NCBI RefSeq assembly: GCF_024868665.1
Contig: NC_079890.1
Span: forward strand, 30,182,423-30,246,422
Length of the DNA: 64,000 nucleotides
Origin: Triplophysa rosa
Lineage: Eukaryota; Chordata; Actinopteri; Cypriniformes; Nemacheilidae
Reading direction: 5' to 3'
A model generated the notes under the pieces. That model was not told the DNA's origin, did no database searches, and saw only the letters and a program-made list of their open reading frames with translations. Position 1 is the stretch's first letter. Each line of letters starts with the position of its first letter. Of this stretch, positions 11,145 to 20,211 are shown piece after piece. The translations under genes were made by a program, and so were the position numbers.

Positions 11145-12025
11145 GCTAATTTGTGCTAATAAACCGTGCTAATTGCTGCAGGGTGTACGCTTCCCCTGCC
11201 AGCTTACCGGTAGTTTAACCCTTTCAGTTCGTTAACACTTGCCCATGTAACTCCTGTGCTATTCATTGCAGGGCGTACGCTTCCCCAGCCCACATTACTG
11301 CTCGTTTAATCCGTTCGTTTGCTAACAACTTGCTCCTATAACTCCGCTGCTATTTGTTGCAGGGTGTATGCTTCCCCTGCCAGCCTAACTGCTCGCGTAA
11401 CCCGTTCGGTTTGGTAGCTTGCTCATGTAACTCCGGTGCTATTCGTTGCAGGGCGAATGCTTCCCCTGTCAGCTACTGCTAGTTTAACCGTTAACAACTT
11501 GCTCATGTAACACTGGTGCAATTTGTTGCAGGGTGTACTCTTCCCTTGCCAGCTTTACTGCTAGATTAACCCATTCAGCTCGTTAACAACTTGTTCATGT
11601 AACACTTGTGAAATTCGTTGCAGAGTGTATGCTTCCCCTGCCAGCTTACTGCTCGTTTAACCTGTTAAGTTTGCTAACAACTTGCTCCTATAACTCCGGT
11701 GCTATTCGTTGCACAGTGTATGCTTCCCCCGTCAGCTTTACTGCTCGTTAACCCTTTCAGTTTGCTAACAACTGCTCCATAATGCCGGTGCTATTTGTTC
11801 CAGAGTGTACGCTTCCCCGCCAGCCTAACTGCTAGTTTAACCCATTTGTCCCGCCAACAATCGCTCATGCAACTGTAGTGCTATTTTGCAGGGTGTATGC
11901 TTCCCCTGACAGCTTACAGGTAATTTAACCCATTTGGCAATTAACAACTTGCTCAACTAACTTGTGCAAATTGTTGCAGGGTGCATGCTTCCCCTGCCAG
12001 CGGACTGCTAGTTTAACCCAGTGTC
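11145..12025 (+). repeat. Minisatellite, 10 copies of a ~90-bp unit
   Basis: CTTCCCC anchors fall at about 11190, 11280, 11371, 11460, 11540, 11632, 11723, 11812, 11900 and 11988, giving spacings of 80-92 bp. Each unit holds TTGCAGGGTGTACGCTTCCC, then CTGCTAGTTTAACCC, then AACAACTTGCTCATGTAAC and GGTGCTATT. Copies differ by many substitutions, so the array is not recent. There are no unique spacers between constant repeats, so it is not a CRISPR. Confidence 0.93.
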
Positions 12026-12139
12026 TGCATATTGGGGCACGTTCTTTATGCTATTTAGACATGCTTATTTGTTTGGGGGAATTATTTTGTTTTGGGGGAC
12101 ATGTATATCTTCGGATCTTTAATTTAATCCTGTTACGCA

Positions 12140-12252
12140 TCAGGAACTGTTCTGGTTCCCCAGGTGGGGGGACATGTATTGCTGCGCTCCTGCTATGTCC
12201 ATGCAAGGCTGCATGGACGGGCAGAGAGTTTGCCCAGAACAGTTTCATTCCG
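12140..12252. repeat. Foldback near right end of the insertion
   Basis: AACTGTTCTGG (about 12146) pairs with CCAGAACAGTT (about 12234). Between them GTCCATGCA (12197-12205) pairs with TGCATGGAC (12210-12218) around a 4-nt loop. The nested stems sit 60-110 bp from the insertion boundary. Confidence 0.75.
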
Positions 12253-12312
12253 GCAAACTAAATATATGCTATTATATATATGCTCGTTAAATAGTTGACG
12301 ACAGTGGTCCCG

Positions 12313-12930
12313 ACAGAATTAAAGTCTCGTTTTGTCTCTGCACCTGTCCTGTCTTTTCCAGATCCTGAGCTCCAGTTCATTGTTGAGGTCGATGTCGGGG
12401 TCGGCGCAGTGTTGTCTCAGCGGTCCGCTGTCGATAGGAAGGTGCATCCCTTCGCCTTCTTTTCCCACTGCCTTAGCCCTGCAGAACGTAATTATGACAT
12501 CTGTAACCGAGAGTTGTTAGCGGTAAGGCTGGCTTTGGGAGAGTGGCATCATTGGTTGGAGGAGCAGCGCAGCCCTTCTTGGTCTGGACGGATCACAAAA
12601 ACCTGGAATACATCCGTTCAGCCAAGAGGTTGAGCTCCCGCCAGGCCCGCTGGGCACTCTTTTTTGGCCGTTTCGACTTCACCCTCTTGTACCGGCCTGG
12701 TTCCAAGAACCTTAAGCCTGACGTTCTCTCGCGCCAATTCGAGACCCCAGAGAGAGAGCTTACGGCCGAGGCCATCCTCCTTGAGAGGATGGTGGTCTGG
12801 GCACTCTCATGGGGAGTCGAGCGGCGAGTGGTAGAGGCCGGACGAGGGGTGCAAGTGCCTGAGTGTCCAGCGGGTAGGTTGTTTGTGCCGGCTGCGCTGC
12901 GTCCTAGGGTCCTTCTGTGGGGTCACTCCT
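12313..12930 (+). pseudogene. pol: Gypsy pol, RNase H part (frameshifted)
   Basis: Pol resumes as [20 protein letters not shown] and continues with [23 protein letters not shown] in one frame. It then shifts near 12563 to the frame reading [40 protein letters not shown] and KPDVLSRQF. These are the RNase H domain and the linker to integrase in Ty3/Gypsy polyproteins. The histidine of the integrase zinc-binding region is recognisable near 12920 ([11 protein letters not shown]), after which the frame changes again. Confidence 0.9.
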
Positions 12931-14086
12931 CCAAGCTGGTCTGCCATCCAGGTATTCTGGGAACGTTGGCTGCTGGCCTGCCCGATATGTGCTCAATGCA
13001 AATCCTTCCATCGCCCACCTGCTGGTCTGCTCCGCCCCTGGTCTCATGTCGCCCTTGATTTTGTCACAGGGCTTCCTCCCTCCAATGGCAACACTGTGGT
13101 TCTCACTGTGGTGGATCGCTTCTTCAAGGCGGTCCATTTCGTCCTCCTCCCCAAGCTTCCCTCCGCCCGAGAGACTGCTCAACTGATGGTGGACCACGTC
13201 TTCCACCTCCATGGCTTGCCGGTCAACGTGGTTTCCGATAGGGGTCCTCAGTTTTCCTCCCGGTTCTGGAAAGAGTTCTGTAGACAGATCGGGGCCTCTG
13301 CGAGTCTGTCTTCTGGTTTCCATCCCCAGACCAACGGGCAATGCGAGCGGGCCAACCAGGATCTTGGTAGAATGCTCTGCTGTCTGACATCCTCTTACCC
13401 GAGTTCCTGGTGCTCTCAGCTCTCCTGGATTGAGTACGCCCACAATTCCCTTCCTTCGGCCACCTCAGGTATGTCTCCTATTGAATGTTCATTCGGTTAT
13501 AACCCCCCTCTGTTTCCGTCACAGGAACCTGACGCTGCGGTCCCGTCTGCTCTGGTCTTCGTTCAGCGTTGCCGTCGCACTTGGGAGAAGGCCAGGGGGG
13601 TTCTGGCCCGAACCGGAGGACGGACCAAAGCAGCAGCCGATCGCCACCGGTCCTCTCCCCCAGCCTATGTGTGTGGTCAACGGGTATGGCTTTCCACCAA
13701 GGACCTGCCTCTCCGGGCACCTTCTTGCAAGCTGGCGCCGAGGTTTATTGGGCCATACCGGATCACCAAGGTGGTTAATCCGGTGGCAGTCAGGCTCAGA
13801 CTTCCCCTTTTCCTCGGTCGGGTTCACCCGGTATTTCATGTATCCAGGGTCAAGCCGGTTGTCACCTCGCCCCTTCACTCTGCCAGCAACCGCCCCATAT
13901 TCCCTCCCCCCCCATCTAGTGGATGGTTCTCCCACCTACACGGTTAGGAGCTTACTAGACGTCCGGCGCAGGCGCAGAGGCGTACAATACCTAGTGGACT
14001 GGGAGGGTTACGGGGCAGAGGAGAGAAGTTGGGTACCATCCCGGGACATTCTGGACCAGACTCTGATCATGGACTTCTACCGGTGA
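12931..14086 (+). pseudogene. pol: Gypsy integrase with C-terminal chromodomain (frameshifted)
   Basis: The zinc-binding tail ACPICAQCK is followed by the DDE core: Asp in [11 protein letters not shown], Asp in [13 protein letters not shown] and Glu in GQCERANQD. The GPY-type C-terminal region reads [20 protein letters not shown]. After a run of eight C near 13905 the reading frame moves, and a chromodomain follows in the new frame ([20 protein letters not shown], then [13 protein letters not shown]), ending at the stop at 14086. Chromodomains steer integration to marked chromatin. All three catalytic acids remain, but integrase and chromodomain are out of frame. Confidence 0.93.
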
Positions 14087-14109
14087 CGAGGTGAGCCCCC
14101 CGCCCCACT

Positions 14110-14997
14110 TGTTACCTTGTTAATTCTTTCATTACTGTGTCCCTCGTTTCACCTGGGTTTGCTGATTTCCCGCTCTTTTTCTGGCTGTTCTTCGTTATCT
14201 CTGTTTGATTTCCTTTATATTCCCCGTGTTTCTCATGTCCTGTGTCAGTCCGTTTGGTTTCATTACCTGAAGGCTCCAGAGCTTTTTGACCACACTGGGT
14301 GTCTGCCTCTGCCTTGCTTTCTGTTTTACTCCAGCGCTATCGGCTGCCGGCTCTTCCACACAAGGGATCCCTCTACCACCATTGCAGATTACGACTGTTT
14401 GCCCTCTGCTCTGGGAGACCTATCTGCACGAGTCTTCGCAGCTCTGCTTTTCTGCTCCGTTGATCTCTTCTGGTTCTGGGTCAGTTGGATCAAAGCAGTG
14501 GACTTCTCCGTCTATTAAGGGGGATCGCCGGTGTTGCTCTCATTCTGTCTGGCGTCCTGTGAGTTTTGAGTGGCCTTGTTGGCTCCTGTCATGTACCTGC
14601 ATGAAGTGGATTCTCATTGTCCCTCGCTGGGTGGATTTAATCAAGTGGATTTTTGCCCTGTCTTGCATCTCGTGAGTTTGAGTGGCCTTGTTGGCTTCTG
14701 CCCTGTCCCTGCATCAAGTGGATTTTCATTGTCCCTTGCTGGGTGGATCTACTTTTACCTTTTGCTGGATTATTGCTCGGGCACTATCCCATCGCCTCCC
14801 CTTGCTGGATCAAATATCTTTTGTGCCTTCCCCTGGTCCTCACGGCCGAGCGCTCGAGCCCTTGTTGACATTTTTGGTTTTGCCCCTGGAATTATTTTCC
14901 TGTTACTGCCCTCCCTATCTGCTGTGTGTGTGTACTCTACAGGGGATTTAATAAAGCTTCGATTACCCTGCACTTGGCTCTTGAGTCGTTCATAACA
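14110..14997 (+). repeat. 3' LTR, complete
   Basis: It begins TGTTACC and ends TTCATAACA, so it has the usual TG...CA with TGTTA/TAACA inverted tips. It is 888 bp long. It contains two copies of a ~113-bp unit (starts at 14561 and 14674) and AATAAA at 14950-14955. The start is placed from the TG and the inverted tip, since the 5' LTR lacks this part. Confidence 0.85.
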
Positions 14998-15203
14998 GAA
15001 AGTCTAATTATTATCAAAGTATTTGTGAGTAATACAGCTATTTGGGGGGAAAATGTCAATAATGCATTGCAGGCTGATTTAAAGGCGCAGTTCTTGAAAA
15101 TCAGCGGCCACTAGCTTTGTATTATAGTTTTGCAACGAATCTCCGAGTCATTTGCCCACCCCTCCCTTTCGAATTACGACGGTGGCCGCAACAGTAAAAA
15201 AAG

Positions 15204-15244
15204 ATGTTGTCTACTGAGACAGCGGATAGTAGTGATACAAGCAG
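15204..15244 (+). other. Putative first coding exon of TTAA element
   Basis: ATG followed by 13 codons (MLSTETADSSDTSR) leads directly into CAG|GTAAGG, a near-ideal splice donor. It sits 120 bp inside the left terminus and points inward. The next exon is not visible. This may be the start of a transposon gene that has lost its body. Confidence 0.4.
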
Positions 15245-15612
15245 GTAAGGCAATATATTAACGTAATTAATCATTTAACATGTATTCTATTGCGAAAGTT
15301 ACTGTTACAATTCTATAATTAGATATATTTCTTGCGTGCTATCTAGTACACGCTGAGAGTAGTGAAGTAACTAAAGTTAGCTAATCATAAATAGCAACGC
15401 TGTTCAAAGCGTTTGATCTGACAACGACATAGGCAGTTAGGTGTAAGTTAGTAGACGTTTGTCTCTCCCTTTGTAAAGTCAGGAACAAACGGAGTACGTA
15501 CCGCAGGGACGGAAAAACATTTGTACAAAATGCTAACGTTACCATTTCAACAAAACAGTTGTTTGGTAAACATTGAAAAAGTGGAAACATTGAAAATGTT
15601 GAATTATCTTAC

Positions 15613-15824
15613 CAGTCTAGCAGAAAACAGGCAACTTCGGCGTCGCCTTGAAAACATTTGTCTTTCAACAGTGCCTTCCATCTGGTAATAGATACACCGA
15701 TGTTTATCCTGGATTTCTGCCGCCGTTTGTCTCTAATTCGTCTGGCAGCATCACGTTTGCGCTTCTTTGACGACAGAGATTCACGCTCTGTCGGCTCTTG
15801 TGCACAATACGCATGGTCCTCCAT
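15613..15824 (-). other. Coding exon remnant, RINIG...RW...FLLD protein
   Basis: Starting at ATG 15824 the exon encodes about 70 residues: an acidic start (MEDHAYCAQEPTE), a basic stretch (SSKKRKRDAARRIRDKRRQK), then SRINIG, TRW and a final GDAEVACFLLD. It ends at a good donor, CTG|GTAAGA. A related exon with the same order of motifs lies in the TTAA element at 54287. I have seen similar segments at the start of transposon-derived fish proteins, but I cannot name the domain. It lies about 365 bp from the right terminus once the LINE is ignored. Confidence 0.6.
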
Positions 15825-16028
15825 TTGATCAAAACTTCTAAGACAGAACAATCAATTGCTTCAGCTAGACGACGACTACTCCTCCTCCTCTCCGTACTAC
15901 GACTTACTACTTTGTGCGTCTTCAACTCAGTGATGACGCAAGCTGCGTCTAAAAACACACACGAAGACCAACATATACGAAACGCGCTCTGTAGAGCTGT
16001 TTGTCCGTTAGAGCTTACTGTACAAAAC

Positions 16029-19000
16029 ATGGCTGCGCAACATAACAAATTCGATGTAGATAGGCCCGCTCCCTGTGTCCCCCGGATTAGCAAACATAAA
16101 ATAATGCGTAAACCTCTTGAAAGTAATTTAATAAACGTTAAACAAACTAAACATGAACAAAATACAGATAATCAACTGTTACGACTCGGATTGCTAAATA
16201 TTAGATCTCTCTCTAATAAAGCACTTTTTGTTAACGATATGATAACAGATCATAAAATAGACATGCTCTGTTTGACAGAAACATGGCTAAAACCAGATGA
16301 TTATATTGCTTTAAATGAATCTGTCCCCCAAGATTATTATTATAAACACGAGCCTCGTCTAAAAGGCAGAGGGGGAGGTGTCGCAGCACTTTACAATAAC
16401 TCTCTTAGCATTTCCCAGAAGTCGAACTCTAAATATAATTCTTTTGAAGTCATGGTTCTTCATGTTTCAACACCTAATACTAAAGATAAAACACTTTTTA
16501 AATTGATTCTAGCTATTGTATATAGGCCTCCAGGGCACCACACAGATTTTATTAAAGAATTTGGTGGGTTCTTATCAGAACTAGTACTGGCCGCAGATAG
16601 ACTCCTTGTCGTTGGTGACTTTAACATCCACGTAGATAACGTTACAGATGCCTTAGGAATGGCTTTCAAAGACACTCTTAACTCCATGGGCATTAGTCAA
16701 CATGTGTCAGGACCCACTCACCTTCGTAATCATACTTTAGATTTAATACTGTCTTACGGTATAAATGTGGACGACGTTAAAATCCTTCAGCAGAGTGAAG
16801 ACATTTCGGATCATTATCTGGTATTATGTTTGCTTCACTGGCCTACGGCTACAAATAAAACTCATTGTTACAAATATGGTAGAACAATAACTTCAACTAC
16901 CAAAGATGCGTTTCTCGATAATCTGCCCGAATTGTCTCAAATCATGAGAAATAACGTTGAAGATCTTGACATTACCACTGAAAATTTTAATTCCACCTTC
17001 TCGGTAACGCTAGACAAAGTTGCTCCACTACGTTTAAAGAAGATTAAAAATGGCAGCCCCACACCGTGGTATAATGAACACACTCAGGCTCTAAAGAAAG
17101 CGGCCCGAAAAATGGAGCGCAACTTTAAGAAAACTAAATTAGAGGTATTTCGTACAGCATGGAAGGATAGTATTCGAAAATACAGGAAAGCCCTAATAAC
17201 TTCTAGATCCGCCTACTTTTCATCACTAATAGAAGAAAACCAGCACAACCCTAGGTTTTTATTTAACACGGTGGCTAAATTAACAAAAAATAAATCGTCA
17301 GTGACTTCTGATCCTGTATATCAGCATAGCAGTGATGAATTTATGAACTACTTCACATATAAAATCCAAGATATTAGAGAAAAAATTATAACAATGCAAT
17401 CAGAAGTGAAACCCGCTGAACAAACTAACTACAGCGCCCTTAAGGAGAAAATGCAATTATTTTATACCGTAGATCAAGATGAGCTGTCTAAAATTATTAG
17501 ATCATCTAAATCAACAACATGCATACTAGACCCTATACCTACAAATCTACTGAAAGAGATGCTCCCAGAAATTATAGATCCTCTTCTTGGTATTATTAAC
17601 TCATCTCTGACATTAGGACATGTGCCTAAAGCATATAAGGTGGCTGTTATAAGGCCCCTTGTCAAAAAACCCCAACTCGACCCTAGAGAACTAAGGAACT
17701 ACAGGCCTATATCGAATCTACCTTTCATATCTAAAGTTCTGGAAAAAGTAGTTTCAACTCAATTATGCTCCTTCCTCCAAAGGAATGACATCAATGAAGA
17801 ATTCCAGTCTGGATTTAGAGCATGTCACAGTACAGAGACTGCTTTGATCAGAGTTACAAATGATCTGCTATTGGCGTCTGACCGAGGTTGTATCTCGTTA
17901 TTGGTGCTGCTAGACCTTAGTGCTGCATTCGATACCATTGACCACAGCACACTCCTACATAGACTCGAAAATTATGTCGGCATTAAGGGAATAGCTTTGA
18001 AATGGTTTAAATCTTATTTATCCGACCGTTTTCAATTTGTAGCAATAAACAATGAGGTGTCACGCAAATCGCAAGTCCAGTACGGTGTACCACAGGGCTC
18101 AGTCTTAGGGCCTCTGCTCTTCGCATTATACATGCTACCTCTAGGAGATATAATAAAGCGACACGGAGTTAGCTTTCACTGTTATGCTGATGATACTCAA
18201 CTTTATATTTCCTCGAAGCCTCATGAAACACAGCAGTTCCATCGAATAATGGAATGCATAGTCGATATAAAAAACTGGATGAGTAACAACTTTTTATTAC
18301 TGAACTCGGACAAAACGGAAGTGTTACTTATTGGACCGAAAACTGCTATAAGTAACAACCAAGAATACTGTTTAACTATTGACGGATGTTCCATAAAACC
18401 CTCGTCGTCAGCAAAGAATCTTGGCGTTCTATTCGATAGTAATCTGTCATTTGAGAGCCACGTCGCCAACACCTGTAAAATTGCGTTTTTCCATTTTAAG
18501 AATATATCTAAACTACGTCATATGCTGTCAATCTCAGATGCAGAGAAGTTAATTCATGCATTCATGACATCAAGACTAGATTACTGTAATGCACTGTTAG
18601 GTGGTTGCCCTGCAGGCTTATTACAAAAACTCCAATTGGTCCAAAACGCGGCAGCTCGAGTTCTTACACGTACAAAAAAGTATGAACATATTAGCCCGGT
18701 TCTGTCAACCTTGCACTGGTTACCTATAAAGCATCGCGTTAACTTTAAAATCTTGCTTATTACCTATAAAGCCTTACATGGTTTAGCTCCTCAGTACTTG
18801 AATGAACTCCTTTTGTATTACAGTCCTTCACGTGCATTACGCTCTCAGGCGTCCTGTCAGTTGGTAATACCTAGAATTTCAAAATCAAGTGCAGGTGGTA
18901 GATCCTTTTCCTATCTAGCGCCTAAACTTTGGAATAGTCTTCCCTGCACTGTCCGGGAGGCAGACACACTCTGTCAGTTTAAATCTAGACTAAAGACGCA

Positions 19001-19034
19001 TCTTTTTAATCTTGCATACACTACTCTTCCATAA
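16029..19034 (+). CDS. L2 LINE ORF2: endonuclease and reverse transcriptase
   Basis: An uninterrupted frame of about 1000 codons. Residues about 50-265 are the endonuclease: Asn in LLNIRS, Glu in CLTETW, GDFN at about 196 and SDH at about 260. Reverse transcriptase follows: NYRPISNLPFISKVLEKV, LLDLSAAFDTIDH, GVPQGSVLGPLLF, and the catalytic YADD at about residue 719. The C-terminal part (RLDYCNALLGG, HWLPIKHRVNFKILL, WNSLPCTVREADTL) is typical of L2. The frame is open back to an ATG at 15798, but those first codons overlap the other element's antisense exon. The start was therefore set at ATG 16029 (MAAQHNK); Met 16104 is another option. The product nicks DNA and copies its own RNA at the target. 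Confidence 0.88.
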   Translation: MAAQHNKFDVDRPAPCVPRISKHKIMRKPLESNLINVKQTKHEQNTDNQLLRLGLLNIRSLSNKALFVNDMITDHKIDMLCLTETWLKPDDYIALNESVPQDYYYKHEPRLKGRGGGVAALYNNSLSISQKSNSKYNSFEVMVLHVSTPNTKDKTLFKLILAIVYRPPGHHTDFIKEFGGFLSELVLAADRLLVVGDFNIHVDNVTDALGMAFKDTLNSMGISQHVSGPTHLRNHTLDLILSYGINVDDVKILQQSEDISDHYLVLCLLHWPTATNKTHCYKYGRTITSTTKDAFLDNLPELSQIMRNNVEDLDITTENFNSTFSVTLDKVAPLRLKKIKNGSPTPWYNEHTQALKKAARKMERNFKKTKLEVFRTAWKDSIRKYRKALITSRSAYFSSLIEENQHNPRFLFNTVAKLTKNKSSVTSDPVYQHSSDEFMNYFTYKIQDIREKIITMQSEVKPAEQTNYSALKEKMQLFYTVDQDELSKIIRSSKSTTCILDPIPTNLLKEMLPEIIDPLLGIINSSLTLGHVPKAYKVAVIRPLVKKPQLDPRELRNYRPISNLPFISKVLEKVVSTQLCSFLQRNDINEEFQSGFRACHSTETALIRVTNDLLLASDRGCISLLVLLDLSAAFDTIDHSTLLHRLENYVGIKGIALKWFKSYLSDRFQFVAINNEVSRKSQVQYGVPQGSVLGPLLFALYMLPLGDIIKRHGVSFHCYADDTQLYISSKPHETQQFHRIMECIVDIKNWMSNNFLLLNSDKTEVLLIGPKTAISNNQEYCLTIDGCSIKPSSSAKNLGVLFDSNLSFESHVANTCKIAFFHFKNISKLRHMLSISDAEKLIHAFMTSRLDYCNALLGGCPAGLLQKLQLVQNAAARVLTRTKKYEHISPVLSTLHWLPIKHRVNFKILLITYKALHGLAPQYLNELLLYYSPSRALRSQASCQLVIPRISKSSAGGRSFSYLAPKLWNSLPCTVREADTLCQFKSRLKTHLFNLAYTTLP

Positions 19035-19978
19035 TATAAATCTTCAGAGGGTTTAGGCTGCATTAGTTAGATCAACCGGAACCAAAAACACAACTGATGT
19101 ACTTGTTGCATCAAAGAGTACAGAACAGTACTCTACTCTCAGCCAGTCTTGTCTCATTGTTCCAAGGTTACCACAGCGAGCAGGATGCAGTTCATGGCCT
19201 GACCTGATGGTAGAGCGGAGAATGGGAAGTGGGGACCTGACAAGAGCTGAGATGATAGAGCTGGATAAAGAAGGACGCGGTCTCTTGACATGTCTTCACC
19301 ACAAAACTTCAAATGCTATTAGATTATTAATGATAATCTTAAACTATAATTTATTTTATTATTAAGTTTATTTATTTTATTTAGCCTTGTTGTGCAAGTT
19401 CTCTGGAGCTTGTGCAGAGGCAGCAGCTTTTGCCAGAGGGGAACTGGAATCCCCTGGTTGGGCCTGGGTTCTCCTGAGGTTTTTTTTCTCGATTAGAGTT
19501 TTGGGTTCCTCGCCACCGTTTGCATACTGTTTTTGCACTATCTGCCTGACCGGGGGGGCTGCTTTAGAATTTTAAAGTTTTACTTAATTAATATTGCATA
19601 TAGGAATTTATAGTCTGTTATATTTGACCTGTGCTTCTCTCTCCTTTATCCTAAATGTGTGCTCTCACTGAGCGTGTGTGTGTGTGCGTACTTGTCTGTG
19701 TACGTACGTGTGTGTGTGTGTGTTGTGTGTGTGTGCGTGCGCATCCGTGTGTGTGTGTGTGTGTCTCTATGTCTATGTGTGTTAGTACGTGTGCATATTG
19801 TGTGTGTGGAGTGTTTTGTATGTGGGTATGTCTGTCTTCTGTGTTTTCAACCTTTTCTTGTTTCTGCAGGTACAACTTTAATTATTTTGCTTATAGTCAA
19901 TATGTCTCATGTACAGCTGCTTTGTAACAATGAAAATTGTAAAAGCGCTATATAAATAAAGTTGAGTTGAGTTGAGTA
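16050..19978 (+). mobile_element. L2-clade LINE, near full length
   Basis: It holds one long frame with an apurinic endonuclease followed by reverse transcriptase, then a 3' UTR of about 0.94 kb that includes a GT microsatellite. It ends AGCGCTATATAAATAAAG followed by GTTGAGTTGAGTTGAG, the simple-repeat tail usual in fish L2 elements. The 5' edge is uncertain. Sequence up to about 15.9-16.0 kb reads as the antisense side of the host TTAA element's exon and its upstream region, so the LINE probably begins near 16.0-16.1 kb. Confidence 0.85.
19669..19800. repeat. (GT)n-rich microsatellite in LINE 3' UTR
   Basis: Several GT tracts broken by GC, TA and CT steps. Open frames over it on both strands are low-complexity artefacts. 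Confidence 0.9.
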
Positions 19979-20121
19979 GATACAACTGGTTTATTTTAAG
20001 GTAATAAAAACATAACTTTTCATTACGTAAGGTTTTTATACACATCTAAAGACACAGTTTTGTATGTTATATTGCATTTCTGTTAATAGATCATACAAAA
20101 CATCCCGCACTGTACCTTTAA

Positions 20122-20211
20122 GGTGTGCCCCTAAATGTTCTGCTTACGCTCCAAAATATTTCAGTCAGGGGCTACAGTGCTCCTTGTAAAAAAAGTTAGT
20201 CTGGAGCCCTG
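20122..20211. mobile_element. hAT right-end fragment
   Basis: It ends AGTTAGTCTGGAGCCCTG at 20211, the inverse of CAGGGCTCCAGACT. That is close to the CAGGGCTCTAGACT tip of the element at 2479. The matching left end is not found, so this is a fragment. Confidence 0.6.

Larger units (their letters stand above)
8476..12312. mobile_element. Unclassified 3.8-kb insertion inside Gypsy pol
   Basis: Pol homology stops after AFDSIK (about 8475) and resumes in the expected place at [13 protein letters not shown] (about 12316), so this block is a later insertion. I see no long terminal inverted repeats, no matching LTR pair and no clean target duplication (ATCAAG left against TTAAAG right is the nearest). 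It has no recognisable protein; an open stretch on the minus strand at 10500-10880 resembles nothing I know. The right end carries a 10-copy array of about 90 bp and then a foldback near 12140-12250. Candidates are a non-autonomous DIRS, LTR or Helitron-type element, none proven. Confidence 0.7.
6149..14997 (+). mobile_element. Ty3/Gypsy chromovirus-type LTR retrotransposon, decayed
   Basis: The order is truncated 5' LTR (6149-6570), gag (from 6587), reverse transcriptase (about 7510-8475), a foreign insertion (about 8476-12312), RNase H (about 12313-12750), integrase (about 12900-13900), chromodomain (to 14086) and 3' LTR (14110-14997). A chromodomain at the end of integrase defines chromoviruses, a Ty3/Gypsy branch common in fish. 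The copy is dead: it has three in-frame stops and several frameshifts. The zinc knuckle and protease are missing between gag and reverse transcriptase, and half the 5' LTR is gone. The 3' flank after TAACA is GAAAGTC; no target duplication can be paired because the 5' edge is lost. Confidence 0.92.
15079..20121. mobile_element. TTAA element split by an L2 LINE
   Basis: The left end is TTAA plus AGGCGCAGTTCTTG (15083). The right end is CGCACTGTACCT plus TTAA (20118-20121). The tip shared by both ends is AGG..CAGT, which matches the AGGTGCAGTG family elsewhere in the window. The right 140 bp (from about 19980) belong to this element and the LINE lies between. Without the LINE the element is roughly 1.1 kb. 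It keeps two exon-like segments (15204-15244 plus strand, 15613-15824 minus strand) but no transposase. Confidence 0.72.

Noticed and set aside
11145..12025. Regular array of about 90 bp as a CRISPR-like locus
   Set aside because: Units are repeats over their whole length with no unique spacers, and the DNA is vertebrate.
12904..13443. A 179-codon minus-strand open frame across Gypsy integrase
   Set aside because: Antisense shadow of the integrase region; no independent motif.
13900..13950. Programmed frameshifting between integrase and chromodomain
   Set aside because: The chromodomain is normally fused in frame, and a homopolymer slip in a dead copy explains it.
19651..19955. Open frames rich in Val/Cys or His/Thr over the GT repeat
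   Set aside because: Translations of a dinucleotide microsatellite in the LINE 3' UTR.
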